Part shown: in pieces, positions 28,782 to 39,585 of the stretch
Position numbering within the stretch: position 1 is the stretch's first letter
How the letters are laid out: the number at the start of each line of letters is the position of its first letter
From: an uncultured Pelagibacteraceae bacterium
Lineage (GTDB): Bacteria > Pseudomonadota > Alphaproteobacteria > Pelagibacterales > Pelagibacteraceae
DNA length: 64,000 nucleotides
Reading direction: 5' to 3'
Assembly (NCBI GenBank): GCA_902592265.1
Contig: CACJDV010000001.1
Coordinates: 62,001-126,000 of the forward strand
Program-made: the position numbers and the translations under genes
The notes under the pieces: generated by a model
The model's input: the letters and a program-made list of their open reading frames with translations, nothing else
What the model was told of the DNA's origin: nothing
The model's database searches: none

Positions 28782-30596
28782 TTAGTGTTGTTTGCCAAGG
28801 ATCGATTTACCAGCTGGTACACGAACCTCATCAACCATTCTCTGCGTTGCAGCATTTGGTGCTTGAGTCATTAAACTCACTACAACCATAGCTACTAAGC
28901 TGACAGCTGAACCAAAGATACCAAACGTTAACTGAGTAATACCTAAGAAACCACTTCCACCTGTTCTTACCCAAACTAGGTAAGCAGCACCAGAAACTAA
29001 TCCTAGGAACATACCAGCTATAGCACCTTCTTTGTTAGCTCTCTTCCACCATACACCAAGCACTAGTGGGAAGAATAGTCCTGACATCGCAAAGTCAAAA
29101 GCCCAGATTACTGAACCTAAGATACCTTGGATCTCAAGAGCTGCGATTGTTGCTCCTGCAAAACCAATTACTACAAGTAATACCCTTGCAACAACAAGTC
29201 TTTTCGCAGTCTCAGCTTTTGGATCTATGATCTTATAGTAAACATCGTGTGAGATTGCGTTTGCAATTGCTAAAATCAAACCATCGGCTGTTGACATGGC
29301 AGCAGCCATACCTCCAGCAGCAACTAGACCTGAGATTACATATGGTAATCCAGCTATTTCTGGAGTTGCTAACACAACGGCTTTACCACCCATGAAAAAC
29401 TCATTCAACTCTAGAGTTCCATTTCCGTTAAAGTCGCTTACAAACATTAAGTTTGCTTGGTTCCAGTTTTGATACCAATCTATCGCTTGTACTTCAGCTA
29501 TTGATTTACCGATAATACCTGTTGGTAGTGACGGATCAATCAATGACAACTTAGATAGTGTCGCTAACATTGGAGCAGAAGAATAAAGTAGGAAGATAAA
29601 GAATAATGACCAACCTACTGATTTTCTAGCTGCTTTTACACTTGGAGTAGTAAAATATCTCATCATAACGTGAGGCAATGAAGCTGTTCCCATCATCATC
29701 GCTAACGCTAATGAAATAAATGCCCAAGGTGTTGCGTTCACCGCTGAGTGAGCTTTAGTTATTCCAGCCAAACCTTTTGGCACTTCTTTTAGATTTTCAG
29801 CAGAGTTTTTAACAAAACCAAACTGAGCCTCTAATTCAGCTATTCTAGAAACTTCATCAGCTAACATGAAGTGAGGGAAGAAACCCGCACCCATTTTGTT
29901 ACTGATCCAGAATACTGGTAATAAGTAAGCTATGATTAGTACGATATACTGAGCTACCTGTGTCCAAGTTACCCCTCTCATACCACCAAGCATTGAACAA
30001 AGTAAGATACTTACAAGTCCAACGTACACAGCGTATTGGAATGGAATATCAAGTGCAACAGATGCAATTGTACCTGTGGCGTTAATTTGTGCAGTCACAT
30101 AAGTAAATGAAGCAACAGTTAAAACTACTACTGCCATGAATCTACTTAAATTACCACCGTATCTTGTTCCTATAAAATCTGGAACTGTGTAACAGCCAAA
30201 TTTTCTTAGGTATGGTGCTAATAGTGATGCAACTAATACATATCCACCAGTCCAACCTACAAGTAGTGCCATATAACCGTAACCTTTAAAGTAAATACCA
30301 CCTGCCATTGCAACGAATGATGCACCAGACATCCAGTCTGCTGCTGTCGCCATTCCGTTGAACACGGTTGGTACTTGTCTTCCAGCTACGTAATACGCAT
30401 CAGCTTGAGCTGTACGTGATAGATAACCAATTATAGCATAGATGGCTACCGTGAAGGCAACGAAACAAATACCAATTGTTTTCGCTGTCATACCCATCTG
30501 CTCGGCAATTGACATAATGATTATGAAAGCTAAAAAACCACCTGTATAGATTCCATAAACCTTAGGTAAATTGTCTATAAAATTACCTTTTATCAT
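28782..30596 (-). CDS. Sodium:solute symporter (SSS family, ActP/VC_2705-like)
   Basis: ORF; multi-TM, MATAADWMSGASFVAMAG, MAAAMSTADGLIL; paired with DUF4212 gene. Confidence 0.88.
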   Translation of the reverse strand: MIKGNFIDNLPKVYGIYTGGFLAFIIIMSIAEQMGMTAKTIGICFVAFTVAIYAIIGYLSRTAQADAYYVAGRQVPTVFNGMATAADWMSGASFVAMAGGIYFKGYGYMALLVGWTGGYVLVASLLAPYLRKFGCYTVPDFIGTRYGGNLSRFMAVVVLTVASFTYVTAQINATGTIASVALDIPFQYAVYVGLVSILLCSMLGGMRGVTWTQVAQYIVLIIAYLLPVFWISNKMGAGFFPHFMLADEVSRIAELEAQFGFVKNSAENLKEVPKGLAGITKAHSAVNATPWAFISLALAMMMGTASLPHVMMRYFTTPSVKAARKSVGWSLFFIFLLYSSAPMLATLSKLSLIDPSLPTGIIGKSIAEVQAIDWYQNWNQANLMFVSDFNGNGTLELNEFFMGGKAVVLATPEIAGLPYVISGLVAAGGMAAAMSTADGLILAIANAISHDVYYKIIDPKAETAKRLVVARVLLVVIGFAGATIAALEIQGILGSVIWAFDFAMSGLFFPLVLGVWWKRANKEGAIAGMFLGLVSGAAYLVWVRTGGSGFLGITQLTFGIFGSAVSLVAMVVVSLMTQAPNAATQRMVDEVRVPAGKSILGKQH

Positions 30597-30856
30597 TAGT
30601 CATCTCCTCTTTCACTGAAGCCGAACTCTTCATCAATTTTTTCTTGCCTGTTCGCAAACCAGAAAATCAGTAATACGAAAATTCCAAGAGAACCTTGACA
30701 TGTGAACCAATAAGTTAACGGATAACCAAATGGTCCCGTAACTTCGTTCATTTCAGCCCCGAATAGGAAGATGCCAATTGAGAAAACAAACCAAATTGCT
30801 AACGTCATCATTAGCAAACCCTTGGATTTTTCCCAGTGTTGTTCTTGTTTTGACAT
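30596..30856 (-). CDS. DUF4212 small symporter-partner membrane protein
   Basis: ORF; HWEKSKGLLMMTLAIWFVFSIGIFLFG...PLTYWFTCQGSLGIFVLLIFWFANRQ. Confidence 0.88.
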   Translation of the reverse strand: MSKQEQHWEKSKGLLMMTLAIWFVFSIGIFLFGAEMNEVTGPFGYPLTYWFTCQGSLGIFVLLIFWFANRQEKIDEEFGFSERGDD

Positions 30857-30960
30857 TTATACCTCTCTCTTTTTAGTTATAACTGGCCAAAACCATAACC
30901 ATTATGAAATAGATTTAAAGTGTTAAAATTGGTAAATTTACTAGCCTTTTCTAGTTATAA

Positions 30961-31605
30961 GTGTCAAAAATAGGGCTTTTTATGGGGAAATACAAATTAA
31001 CATGGAGAGACTTAACTTGGCATGATTTCAAGACTTATCTTTTCGCCATGTTCAAAGCTTTCATTCCAAAGGGAAAAATTAGCAATTTGGATGAACTTGA
31101 AAATTTTATACAAACGAAATCTGCCTGGGTAAGCCAGGTTACTCTTTACGGTTATCTTAAAACGAGGATGGGAACTAGGTACGTTCTTCATTTCGAAAAT
31201 GATACTTTTATGGACTCAGTAAACTTGGCTAAGTGGAATATTTATTCAGTTGCTCTTCAAGATCTTACATTATTTACATTTTCAAAATTGAAAGCGAATT
31301 TTAATTACCAAGATACAGAGAAAGCAAAAGAAATTTTTTTAAAAATTTTAGATGATGAAACTTCAAATAAGATGCCAATTGATATTATAGAAAATGCAAA
31401 AAAAAGTTTTGATGAAAGAATACAAAATATTAATTGGGATGATCATCATAATGATTTACCATTCAATCCTAGCGCTTTATCATTATACAAGTGGGCCCCA
31501 ATCGCAGAAGATTTAAAAACTTTAGATCGTAAAATAGTTTTAAACTCAGTTATTTTAAAATGGGATGTTGTAAAAAAAGAATTTAATGAAAGGATAAAAT
31601 TTTAA
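30961..31605 (+). CDS. Conserved hypothetical protein (GTG start), divergent from the symporter operon
   Basis: ORF; no family recognised with confidence. Confidence 0.7.
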   Translation: MSKIGLFMGKYKLTWRDLTWHDFKTYLFAMFKAFIPKGKISNLDELENFIQTKSAWVSQVTLYGYLKTRMGTRYVLHFENDTFMDSVNLAKWNIYSVALQDLTLFTFSKLKANFNYQDTEKAKEIFLKILDDETSNKMPIDIIENAKKSFDERIQNINWDDHHNDLPFNPSALSLYKWAPIAEDLKTLDRKIVLNSVILKWDVVKKEFNERIKF

Positions 31606-33689
31606 GTATTTTTTCTATTTTCAACTAAACTATCGACCACACCAGGATCAGCAAGAGTGGTTGTATCACCTAATTGTCCATGTTCATTTGCTGCAATTTT
31701 TCTTAAAATTCTTCTCATGATTTTTCCAGATCTTGTTTTTGGAAGCCCTGGGGTAAAATGAATTAGATCTGGTGTTGCCAAAGGTCCTATTTGTTTTCTT
31801 ACCCAAAGTTTTAATTCTCTATCCAAATCACCTGTTTCACTCTCTCCGGCGTTTAAAGTTACATAACAGTACAATCCATTTCCTTTGATATCATGAGGAT
31901 ATCCAACCACTGCAGCTTCAGCTACTTTAGGATGTGCAACAAATGCACTTTCAATTTCAGCGGTACCAAGGTTATGACCGGAAACAATAATTACATCATC
32001 AACTCTACCAGTTATCCAATAGTAACCATCTTTATCTCTTTTACATCCATCTCCAGTGAAATATTTTCCATCAAATTGAGAAAAATATGTATCAATAAAT
32101 CTTTGATGGTCACCGTATACCGTTCTCATCTGACCAGGCCAAGATTGAGCTATACAAAGTCTACCCTCACCTTCACCTTTTATTTCTTTACCGTCTTTAT
32201 TCACTAGCACTGGTTTAATTCCGTAAAAAGGTTTTGTTGCTGATCCAGGTTTAAGTGGAATAGCTCCAGTTTGTGGTGCTATAAGAATTCCTCCTGTCTC
32301 TGTTTGCCACCAGGTATCAACTATTGGACATCTCGAATTTCCAACGGTTTTGTAATACCACATCCATGCCTCTGGATTTATAGGTTCTCCAACAGTTCCT
32401 AATAATTTTAGTGATTTTCTGGAAGTTTTATTCACTGGGCCATCACCCTCTCTCATCAAAGCTCTTATGGCTGTTGGTGCTGTATAAAAAGTATTTACTT
32501 TATATTTATCTACTATCTGCCACCATCTTGAACTATCAGGGTAATTTGGAACACCTTCAAACATAATAGTTGTTGCACCATTAGCCAGTGGTCCATAAAT
32601 TATATAACTATGACCAGTTACCCATCCAATGTCTGCTGTACACCAATAAATGTCATTTGGTTTATAATTGAAAATATATTGATGAGTCATTGAAGCATAA
32701 ACCATATACCCTCCAGTGGTATGTAATACTCCTTTAGGCTTTCCGGTTGATCCTGATGTATAGAGAATAAACAAAGGATCCTCTGCATTCATTTCTTCAG
32801 GCTCACAATAATTTGGTACATCCTTAATTAGATCGTGATACCAGATATCTCGATCTTGGTCCCAGTATACGTAATTACCAGTTCTCTTTACGACAATACA
32901 TTTTTTAACATCTGGACAATTAGATAAAGCTTCATCTGTCGTTGCTTTTAAAGGAATAGTTTTGCCTCCTCTAACTCCCTCATCAGCAGTAATTATATAT
33001 TCTGATTTGCAATCATTCACTCTTCCAGAAATTGACTCTGCAGAAAAACCACCAAAAATTATTGAGTGAACAGCACCAATTCTTGCACAAGCTAACATTA
33101 AGATGGCCAATTCAGGAATCATCGTCAAATAAATAGTGACACGATCACCTTTTTGTATTCCTAGTTTTTTCAGACCATTAGCAGCTTTTGAAACTTTTTG
33201 GTGAAGTTGTTTATAAGAAATTTTTTGGGTATCTTTAGGATCATCTCCTACCCATATAATTGCTGTTTTGTCTTTTTTGTCTTTTAAATGACGGTCAATG
33301 CAGTTTGCAGATGCGTTTAATGTACCATCTTCGAACCATTTAATTCTAACCTCGTCTTTACTATATTTAACATCTTTAATTTTTTTGTAAGGCTTTATCC
33401 AAGAAATCCTTTTTCCTTCTTTTTTCCAAAATGAATTGTTATTTTTAATAGAATCAGAATATTTTTTTTGATATTGAGATTTATTTGCTAAGCTTCTTTT
33501 CACCCATTCAGGTTTGGTTTTAATAATCTGATCATTAGATGATGTTTTGTTGATATTTTCTTTTATTAATTTTTTAGTGGATTTTTTTTTAACCTTAGAG
33601 ACACTTTTTATTTTTCTTCTTTTTTTGGAGGATTTTTTTTTCCTGTTTTGTTTGCTTTTTTTCTTTTTTGATTTTTTTTTCTTTGGCAT
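31602..33689 (-). CDS. acs: Acetyl-CoA synthetase with lysine-rich N-terminal extension
   Basis: [45 protein letters not shown]; first ~49 aa about half lysine. Confidence 0.96.
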   Translation of the reverse strand: MPKKKKSKKKKSKQNRKKKSSKKRRKIKSVSKVKKKSTKKLIKENINKTSSNDQIIKTKPEWVKRSLANKSQYQKKYSDSIKNNNSFWKKEGKRISWIKPYKKIKDVKYSKDEVRIKWFEDGTLNASANCIDRHLKDKKDKTAIIWVGDDPKDTQKISYKQLHQKVSKAANGLKKLGIQKGDRVTIYLTMIPELAILMLACARIGAVHSIIFGGFSAESISGRVNDCKSEYIITADEGVRGGKTIPLKATTDEALSNCPDVKKCIVVKRTGNYVYWDQDRDIWYHDLIKDVPNYCEPEEMNAEDPLFILYTSGSTGKPKGVLHTTGGYMVYASMTHQYIFNYKPNDIYWCTADIGWVTGHSYIIYGPLANGATTIMFEGVPNYPDSSRWWQIVDKYKVNTFYTAPTAIRALMREGDGPVNKTSRKSLKLLGTVGEPINPEAWMWYYKTVGNSRCPIVDTWWQTETGGILIAPQTGAIPLKPGSATKPFYGIKPVLVNKDGKEIKGEGEGRLCIAQSWPGQMRTVYGDHQRFIDTYFSQFDGKYFTGDGCKRDKDGYYWITGRVDDVIIVSGHNLGTAEIESAFVAHPKVAEAAVVGYPHDIKGNGLYCYVTLNAGESETGDLDRELKLWVRKQIGPLATPDLIHFTPGLPKTRSGKIMRRILRKIAANEHGQLGDTTTLADPGVVDSLVENRKNT

Positions 33690-33697
33690 ATTTTTTT

Positions 33698-34111
33698 TTA
33701 AAATTTACTCATTTTATTTAAAATCTTCCAGCTTTTAGAGTCAATAGGCATTACAGATAATCTACTTTGTTTAATTAAAGATAAATGGCTTAAATCCTGG
33801 TTTTTTTTTATTTTTTCTAAAGATACTGGATTATCAAGTTTTTTTAAAAATCTAACAGTAACTGCAACAAATTTTCCAGATTTGTCTGTTTTATCAATAT
33901 AATGTTCCTTTACTACTTCTACAATTCCAACTATTTCTTTTCCAATATTTGAGTGATAAAAAAAACATTGATCACTTTTTTTCATACTTTTTAAGTTCTT
34001 TGCTGCTTGATAATTTCGTACACCATCCCAGGGTGCTCCTTTAGTCCCGGCTTTTTTTTGTTGATCAATTGACCAAACGTTTGGCTCAGATTTAAGTAAC
34101 CAATACTTCAT
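33698..34111 (-). CDS. EVE domain protein
   Basis: [20 protein letters not shown]...[28 protein letters not shown]. Confidence 0.92.
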   Translation of the reverse strand: MKYWLLKSEPNVWSIDQQKKAGTKGAPWDGVRNYQAAKNLKSMKKSDQCFFYHSNIGKEIVGIVEVVKEHYIDKTDKSGKFVAVTVRFLKKLDNPVSLEKIKKNQDLSHLSLIKQSRLSVMPIDSKSWKILNKMSKF

Positions 34112-34115
34112 CTAA

Positions 34116-35342
34116 TTATTTATATATATTATCAAAAATAAAATGTGAAATTTTTTTAACACCTTCTTTATTATAATGACCATTTCCTCTCAACGGGAAA
34201 AATTTTAGAGGATCTTTCTTAATTTGAAAAAAATCATTATGGATATCAATTGTCTTAATATCATTTTTGTTTACTAAATTCAAAATTCTCTTTTTTTTAT
34301 TATAATTATCATGGTCTACAAACATTTCTTTGTATCTCATATACTTTGGTAAATAAATAAAAATTAATTCTCCATCCCATTTATCAATTTCTTTTTTAGT
34401 TTTTAAGATAATCTCTTCAAACAATAAAAAATTTTCTTCATTGAAATCTTCTTCCTTCAAATTAGTATCTTCTTTAAATATCAGGTTTCTTAGCTCTTTA
34501 AAGTTAATTAATTCCCTTGTTTTTTGAAAAGAAAGATTACAAAATTTTCTGTTTTTTTGAATTTTATTTTTTTCATATTTTTCTAAATCATTTAAGCTAT
34601 ATTCATTTTCATATAATAAATCGTTTATCTTTTTTTGTTTAGATTTAAGATTATATCTTTTGTCATTAAGATAACTTTTTAAAATTTTTGATTGTTTTTC
34701 AATATTTAGCCCATTAAAGTCATTTCCCTCGTAATAAAACCATAGCACTTTTTTTGGTTTTAGAAATTTCCCGTACTCTATAAAGGTTGCATATTCTAAA
34801 AGTGGACCATGACCAGGAAATCCCAAATTAATTGTATTAAAATTTTTACTTCTAAATATGTCTGCAAAATTATTTTCATTATTTTTATTGATGCAAGATC
34901 CTGCTATAAATGAGTCTCCAAGTAAAAGAACATCTGTGAAATTATTTTCCCACGCTATATTTGGATTATTAAATCCATATCGATCGCTGGTAAAAAAGGA
35001 GTGTTCTCCTGTTTCATTACATAGATATATTCTCTCATTACTATAAGAAGATAGAGGTAAAAATGGTAAATTTATTTCGTTTTTATTTTTTTTAATAATA
35101 AAAGATTTTGGTGTGTTTCCAAAAGATGTTTTTAATTTTAAGTCTTTTGCATACTCATATATAAATCTCTTATCATAATTATAACCAAATCTTATAGATT
35201 TTTTTTCTTTTAATTCTCGATTTGTTAAACAGCTTATTGTGTTGTCGTAATATATTTTTAAAAATATCTCTAGTATGTACAATGTAATAAATACAGATAA
35301 TAATATTAGAGAAAAATTTATTATAAATTTTTTTTTTATCAT
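34116..35342 (-). CDS. SGNH/GDSL hydrolase-like membrane-anchored protein
   Basis: ORF; N-terminal TM, VLLLGDSFIAGSC block I, LGFPGHGP, C-terminal GHYNKEGVKKIS. Confidence 0.72.
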   Translation of the reverse strand: MIKKKFIINFSLILLSVFITLYILEIFLKIYYDNTISCLTNRELKEKKSIRFGYNYDKRFIYEYAKDLKLKTSFGNTPKSFIIKKNKNEINLPFLPLSSYSNERIYLCNETGEHSFFTSDRYGFNNPNIAWENNFTDVLLLGDSFIAGSCINKNNENNFADIFRSKNFNTINLGFPGHGPLLEYATFIEYGKFLKPKKVLWFYYEGNDFNGLNIEKQSKILKSYLNDKRYNLKSKQKKINDLLYENEYSLNDLEKYEKNKIQKNRKFCNLSFQKTRELINFKELRNLIFKEDTNLKEEDFNEENFLLFEEIILKTKKEIDKWDGELIFIYLPKYMRYKEMFVDHDNYNKKKRILNLVNKNDIKTIDIHNDFFQIKKDPLKFFPLRGNGHYNKEGVKKISHFIFDNIYK

Positions 35343-35458
35343 AAAAAAAATTGTAAAAAATTAATGTACATTATTTTTTATATTATTTGCTGACAGATAG
35401 TTTCTCACTAGATACAGTTTAATCTGATGCTTTTTAATTTTAAGTAACCAATATTGCA

Positions 35459-36532
35459 CTACAATTTTACTCCTGCTCCTTTTAAAAAATTGGCTTTTTC
35501 GTCTAATTGCCATCTGGGTTTTGCTGGATAATTTAAATCGTTGAATTCTTTTGATTTAAATTTTTCTAAACCTACCATACCTATCATCGCAGCATTATCT
35601 CCACAGAGTTCTAACGGAGGAAATATATTTTCATAACTTTTTTCTTTACATAAGTTAATTAACATTGATCTAATTTTTTTGTTGGCCGCGACACCACCTG
35701 CAATAACAAAAATTTTTTTTTTCAAATTATTTTGCTTTTCAAACTCTAAAAAGGCAATTTTGGTTTTCTTATACAGGATTTCTAATATTGTTTTTTGAAA
35801 AGAAGCCGCTAAATCAAATTTATCTTGATCTGTTTTTATCTCTTTTGATATTTTTAATACTGCAGTCTTCAAGCCTGCAAATGATAGATTGCAACCCCCT
35901 TTATTTATAATAGGTTTTGGTAATTTAAATCTTTCTGGATTTCCTTTATCAGCAAAAAATTCAATCTTCGACCCGCCAGGAAATTCTATTCCTAATAATT
36001 TTGCAGTCTTATCAAACGCTTCACCCAAAGCATCATCTATGGTCGTACCTAATCTTTTATAATTCCCAAGACCTTTAACATTTAAAAACTGTGAATGTCC
36101 ACCTGAAATCAATAAGAATAAATACGGATAATCTAATCTAGAATTTATCCTTGGGCTTTGAGCATGACCTTCTAAATGATTTACTGCAATAAATGGTTTT
36201 TTAATCAAATTAGCAAAAGTTTTACCAAAACTTAATCCAACTGATAAACAAACAACCAGTCCTGGCCCAGCAGTTGCAGCAACGGCATCTATTTCGTCTA
36301 TTCTTTTTCCACTTTCATTTAAAGCCTTTTGCACTATCAAATCAATTTTTTCTAAATGGGATCTAGCAGCAAGTTCAGGAACAACCCCACCAAATTCTTT
36401 ATGCACCTCTGTTTGGCTAGAAATTACGTTAGAAAGAATTATTGGTATTCCTTGCTCATTTTCTGAAATCAAAGATGCTGCAGTCTCATCACAGCTAGTT
36501 TCTATTCCCAAAATTAAGGGTTTTTTATTCAT
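35459..36532 (-). CDS. tsaD: tRNA N6-threonylcarbamoyladenosine transferase
   Basis: ORF; LGIETSCDETAASL, GGVVPELAARSHLE. Confidence 0.97.
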   Translation of the reverse strand: MNKKPLILGIETSCDETAASLISENEQGIPIILSNVISSQTEVHKEFGGVVPELAARSHLEKIDLIVQKALNESGKRIDEIDAVAATAGPGLVVCLSVGLSFGKTFANLIKKPFIAVNHLEGHAQSPRINSRLDYPYLFLLISGGHSQFLNVKGLGNYKRLGTTIDDALGEAFDKTAKLLGIEFPGGSKIEFFADKGNPERFKLPKPIINKGGCNLSFAGLKTAVLKISKEIKTDQDKFDLAASFQKTILEILYKKTKIAFLEFEKQNNLKKKIFVIAGGVAANKKIRSMLINLCKEKSYENIFPPLELCGDNAAMIGMVGLEKFKSKEFNDLNYPAKPRWQLDEKANFLKGAGVKL

Positions 36533-36587
36533 TCAAATAGTTTTTAATAATTGTACAATCCCAATACAAGTAAGAAAAGATTTTTTT

Positions 36588-37505
36588 ATGAAAAAGAAGA
36601 TAAAAATTGGATCTCGAGGAAGTAAGCTAGCATTATTATATGCTCAGAAGGTAAAAGAGAAAATTATTGAGGCAACTGATTTCGTTGATGAGGATATAAA
36701 TATTATAAAAATTTCAACCAGAGGTGATGAGATACAAGATATGAGGCTATCTGATGTTGGTGGGAAAGGTTTGTTTTCAAGTAGTATTGAGCAAGAACTT
36801 CAAAAAAAAAATATTAATATAGCAGTTCACGCACTTAAAGACATGCCAGCAACTGAGACTGAGGGTCTTTTAACAGATACATTTCTCGAAAGAACTGATG
36901 CGAGAGAAATTGTTATCATTAATGGAAAAAAAAAATTTAAAGACTTAAAACAGAATGCTATTATTGGAACATCTTCTTATAGACGGCAATTTCAAATAAA
37001 AAAAATTAGGTCTGATTTTAATTGTAAACTTATAAGAGGGAATGTTGATACTAGAATAAAAAAACTGATCGATGGTGAGTATGATGCAATAATTTTATCT
37101 TATGCTGGAATAAAGTTCCTGAAATTAGAGGATAAAATTTCAGAAATTTTTTCTATTGGAGAATTAATTCCAAGTGCTGGACAAGGTATAATTGCTATAC
37201 AGTGTAGAGAAAATGATAAAGATATGATCTCAATGTTAAAAAAGATTAATCATAAAGAGACTTATCAAAGAGCACATGCAGAAAGAAATATTCTAAAAAT
37301 CTTAGAAGGAGATTGTGAAACTGCGGTTGGTATTTATTCTAAAATAGATGAAAACAAAATTACATTAGAAGCTGAGCTTTTTTCATTAGATGGTTCACAA
37401 AGATTTTATGAAAAAAAATCTGACAATTCTGAAAATTTTAGAGAACTTGGAAATGAGATAGGTCAAATTTTAAAGATAAAATCGAATAATTCTTATAAAA
37501 GATAA
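36588..37505 (+). CDS. hemC: Hydroxymethylbilane synthase
   Basis: ORF; KIGSRGSKLAL, DMPATET, SSYRRQ, EGDCETAVG. Confidence 0.97.
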   Translation: MKKKIKIGSRGSKLALLYAQKVKEKIIEATDFVDEDINIIKISTRGDEIQDMRLSDVGGKGLFSSSIEQELQKKNINIAVHALKDMPATETEGLLTDTFLERTDAREIVIINGKKKFKDLKQNAIIGTSSYRRQFQIKKIRSDFNCKLIRGNVDTRIKKLIDGEYDAIILSYAGIKFLKLEDKISEIFSIGELIPSAGQGIIAIQCRENDKDMISMLKKINHKETYQRAHAERNILKILEGDCETAVGIYSKIDENKITLEAELFSLDGSQRFYEKKSDNSENFRELGNEIGQILKIKSNNSYKR

Positions 37506-37506
37506 A

Positions 37507-38205
37507 ATGCATATTCTATTAACTAGACCTTTAGAAGATTGTTCTGAAATGATTATCAAGTTTCAGTCTCTTGGTCATAAGGTTTCACACTTACCATTAT
37601 TATCTATTAAAAAGATTCTTCATGAAAAAATAGATCTTTCTGAATTTAGAGGTGTTATTTTTACAAGTTCAAATGCTGTAAGATTTTTAAATTTAGATGG
37701 GTTAGATAAAAATATAAAATGTTTTTGTGTGGGAAATGCAACTGAAAATGAAGCAAGAGGTCAGGGTTTTTCAAATACAATTGCTGCAGAGGGAAACGTT
37801 TTAAACTTAAAAGAATTGATATTACAGAATTTTGATAAAACAGAGGGTAAATTAATTTATGTAAGTGGAGAAAACATTTCAGTGGACCTTGATAATCAGC
37901 TCCAAAATGAAGGATATGACGTTAAAAGATTGATAAACTATGAAACTGTACATAATGAAAAATTTGATGATGATTTTATTAATAAGTTGAAGCTCGATAT
38001 GCCCGATATGGTTTACGTTTATTCACAAAATAGTGCATCGAGTTTTTTAAAGTTTATAAAATTTAATCAACTAGATAGTCTTTGGATGAGTACTAATTTG
38101 ATGTGTATAGGGGAAAAAACATCAGCTAAATTAAATGAAATTAAATGGAAAAAGATATTTCTTTTTAATCCTGGAGAAGAGGAATTTTTGTTATATAAAA
38201 TTTAA
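37507..38205 (+). CDS. hemD: Uroporphyrinogen-III synthase
   Basis: ORF; position after hemC; GVIFTSSNAVRFL, VYSQNSASSFLK. Confidence 0.85.
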   Translation: MHILLTRPLEDCSEMIIKFQSLGHKVSHLPLLSIKKILHEKIDLSEFRGVIFTSSNAVRFLNLDGLDKNIKCFCVGNATENEARGQGFSNTIAAEGNVLNLKELILQNFDKTEGKLIYVSGENISVDLDNQLQNEGYDVKRLINYETVHNEKFDDDFINKLKLDMPDMVYVYSQNSASSFLKFIKFNQLDSLWMSTNLMCIGEKTSAKLNEIKWKKIFLFNPGEEEFLLYKI

Positions 38206-38207
38206 CT

Positions 38208-39293
38208 ATGGAAATAATAAATAATTTTTCTGATGTATTTTTATCAGTCTGGAATAGAGGGATATTGGGAGTAGATATTTTCCAAATATTAATTGGTATT
38301 GGAATATTTTTAATCTTTTTAATTTTTAGAGGATTAATTAGTAAACTTATTATTAAAAAATTGGAAATAATTTCTAAGAGAACCACTAATAAATTAGATG
38401 ATACTTTTGTATCTTCACTGATTGGACCAGCAAGATTCTTACCGATTGTTTTAGGTTTTTTTATAGCAAGTTATTACATGACCTTTTCAATTGAAGGCAG
38501 AGAAGTTGTTGACACAATAAATAGAACTTTGATAACAATTTTAATTTTTTGGGTGATGCATCAAATTATTGAACCCGTGTCTTATATATTGAGTGGACTT
38601 GATAAACTTTTAACAAGAGAATTAATTGGATGGATTATTAAATCCTTAAAAATACTTATTTTTATTTTAGGTTTAGCTGCTGTCCTAGAACTGTGGGGAA
38701 TAAAGATTGGACCAATTATTGCTGGTCTTGGTTTGTTTGGTGTTGCAGTAGCCTTAGGTGCTCAAGATTTATTTAAAAATTTGATTTCAGGTATTTTAGT
38801 TCTGGTTGAAAAAAGATTTAAAATAGGTGATTGGATTTTGGTTGAAGGAATTATAGAGGGTATAGTTGAAAAAATAGGATTTAGATCAACAACGATTAGA
38901 AAGTTTGATAAATCACTGGCAATAATTCCTAATTTTCAATTTGCTGAAAATGCGGTTGTCAATGTCAGTGAAACTTCTAATTGGCTAATAAGTTGGATTA
39001 TAACTCTTCAATATGACACAACAGTTGATCAATTAAAAACTATAAGAAATGAAATTGAAGATCACATTCAGAATAGTGAAGACTTTAACACCAGTATAGG
39101 AATTGCAGTGAGAGTTGACAAATTTTCTGATAGTTCAATTGATATGTATGTTCGTTGTTTTACTAAATCAGATAGTTGGAACGAGTGGCTATCAGTAAAA
39201 GAGAAATTAGCAATCGAAATAAAAAAGATTGTTGAAAAAAACAAAGCATCTTTTGCATTTCCAAGTTCATCTATTTACATAGAAAAAAAATGA
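38208..39293 (+). CDS. MscS family mechanosensitive channel
   Basis: ORF; GLGLFGVAVALGAQDLFKNLISGILVLVEKRFKIGDWILVEG. Confidence 0.93.
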   Translation: MEIINNFSDVFLSVWNRGILGVDIFQILIGIGIFLIFLIFRGLISKLIIKKLEIISKRTTNKLDDTFVSSLIGPARFLPIVLGFFIASYYMTFSIEGREVVDTINRTLITILIFWVMHQIIEPVSYILSGLDKLLTRELIGWIIKSLKILIFILGLAAVLELWGIKIGPIIAGLGLFGVAVALGAQDLFKNLISGILVLVEKRFKIGDWILVEGIIEGIVEKIGFRSTTIRKFDKSLAIIPNFQFAENAVVNVSETSNWLISWIITLQYDTTVDQLKTIRNEIEDHIQNSEDFNTSIGIAVRVDKFSDSSIDMYVRCFTKSDSWNEWLSVKEKLAIEIKKIVEKNKASFAFPSSSIYIEKK

Positions 39294-39580
39294 TAGCTAT
39301 TTTTTATTTAGCTTTACAAATATTAAAGCTTTATTCCTACGTTGTAATAGCTAATGTAATTGTAAGTTGGTTAGTTGCTTTTAATGTTTTAAATACACAA
39401 AATAGACTCGTTTATTCAATTTTAGAATTTACATATCGTTTAACAGATCCGATACTTAATAAAATTAGAGGTTTTTTACCTAATTTAGGATCTTTAGATA
39501 TCTCACCCATTATATTACTTCTATTGATTTGGTTTATAGAAATGTGTATGAAGCTCTACATCGCACCTTTAATTTTTTAA
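39290..39580 (+). CDS. YggT family protein
   Basis: ORF; VIANVIVSWLVAFNVLN...YRLTDPILNKIRGFLPNLGSLDISPIILLLLIWFI. Confidence 0.88.
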   Translation: MIAIFYLALQILKLYSYVVIANVIVSWLVAFNVLNTQNRLVYSILEFTYRLTDPILNKIRGFLPNLGSLDISPIILLLLIWFIEMCMKLYIAPLIF

Positions 39581-39585
39581 AACTT

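Noticed and set aside
31893-33738. Plus-strand ORFs 31893-32207 and 33547-33738
   Set aside because: Antisense to acs; the second is the Phe-rich complement of the poly-Lys tail.
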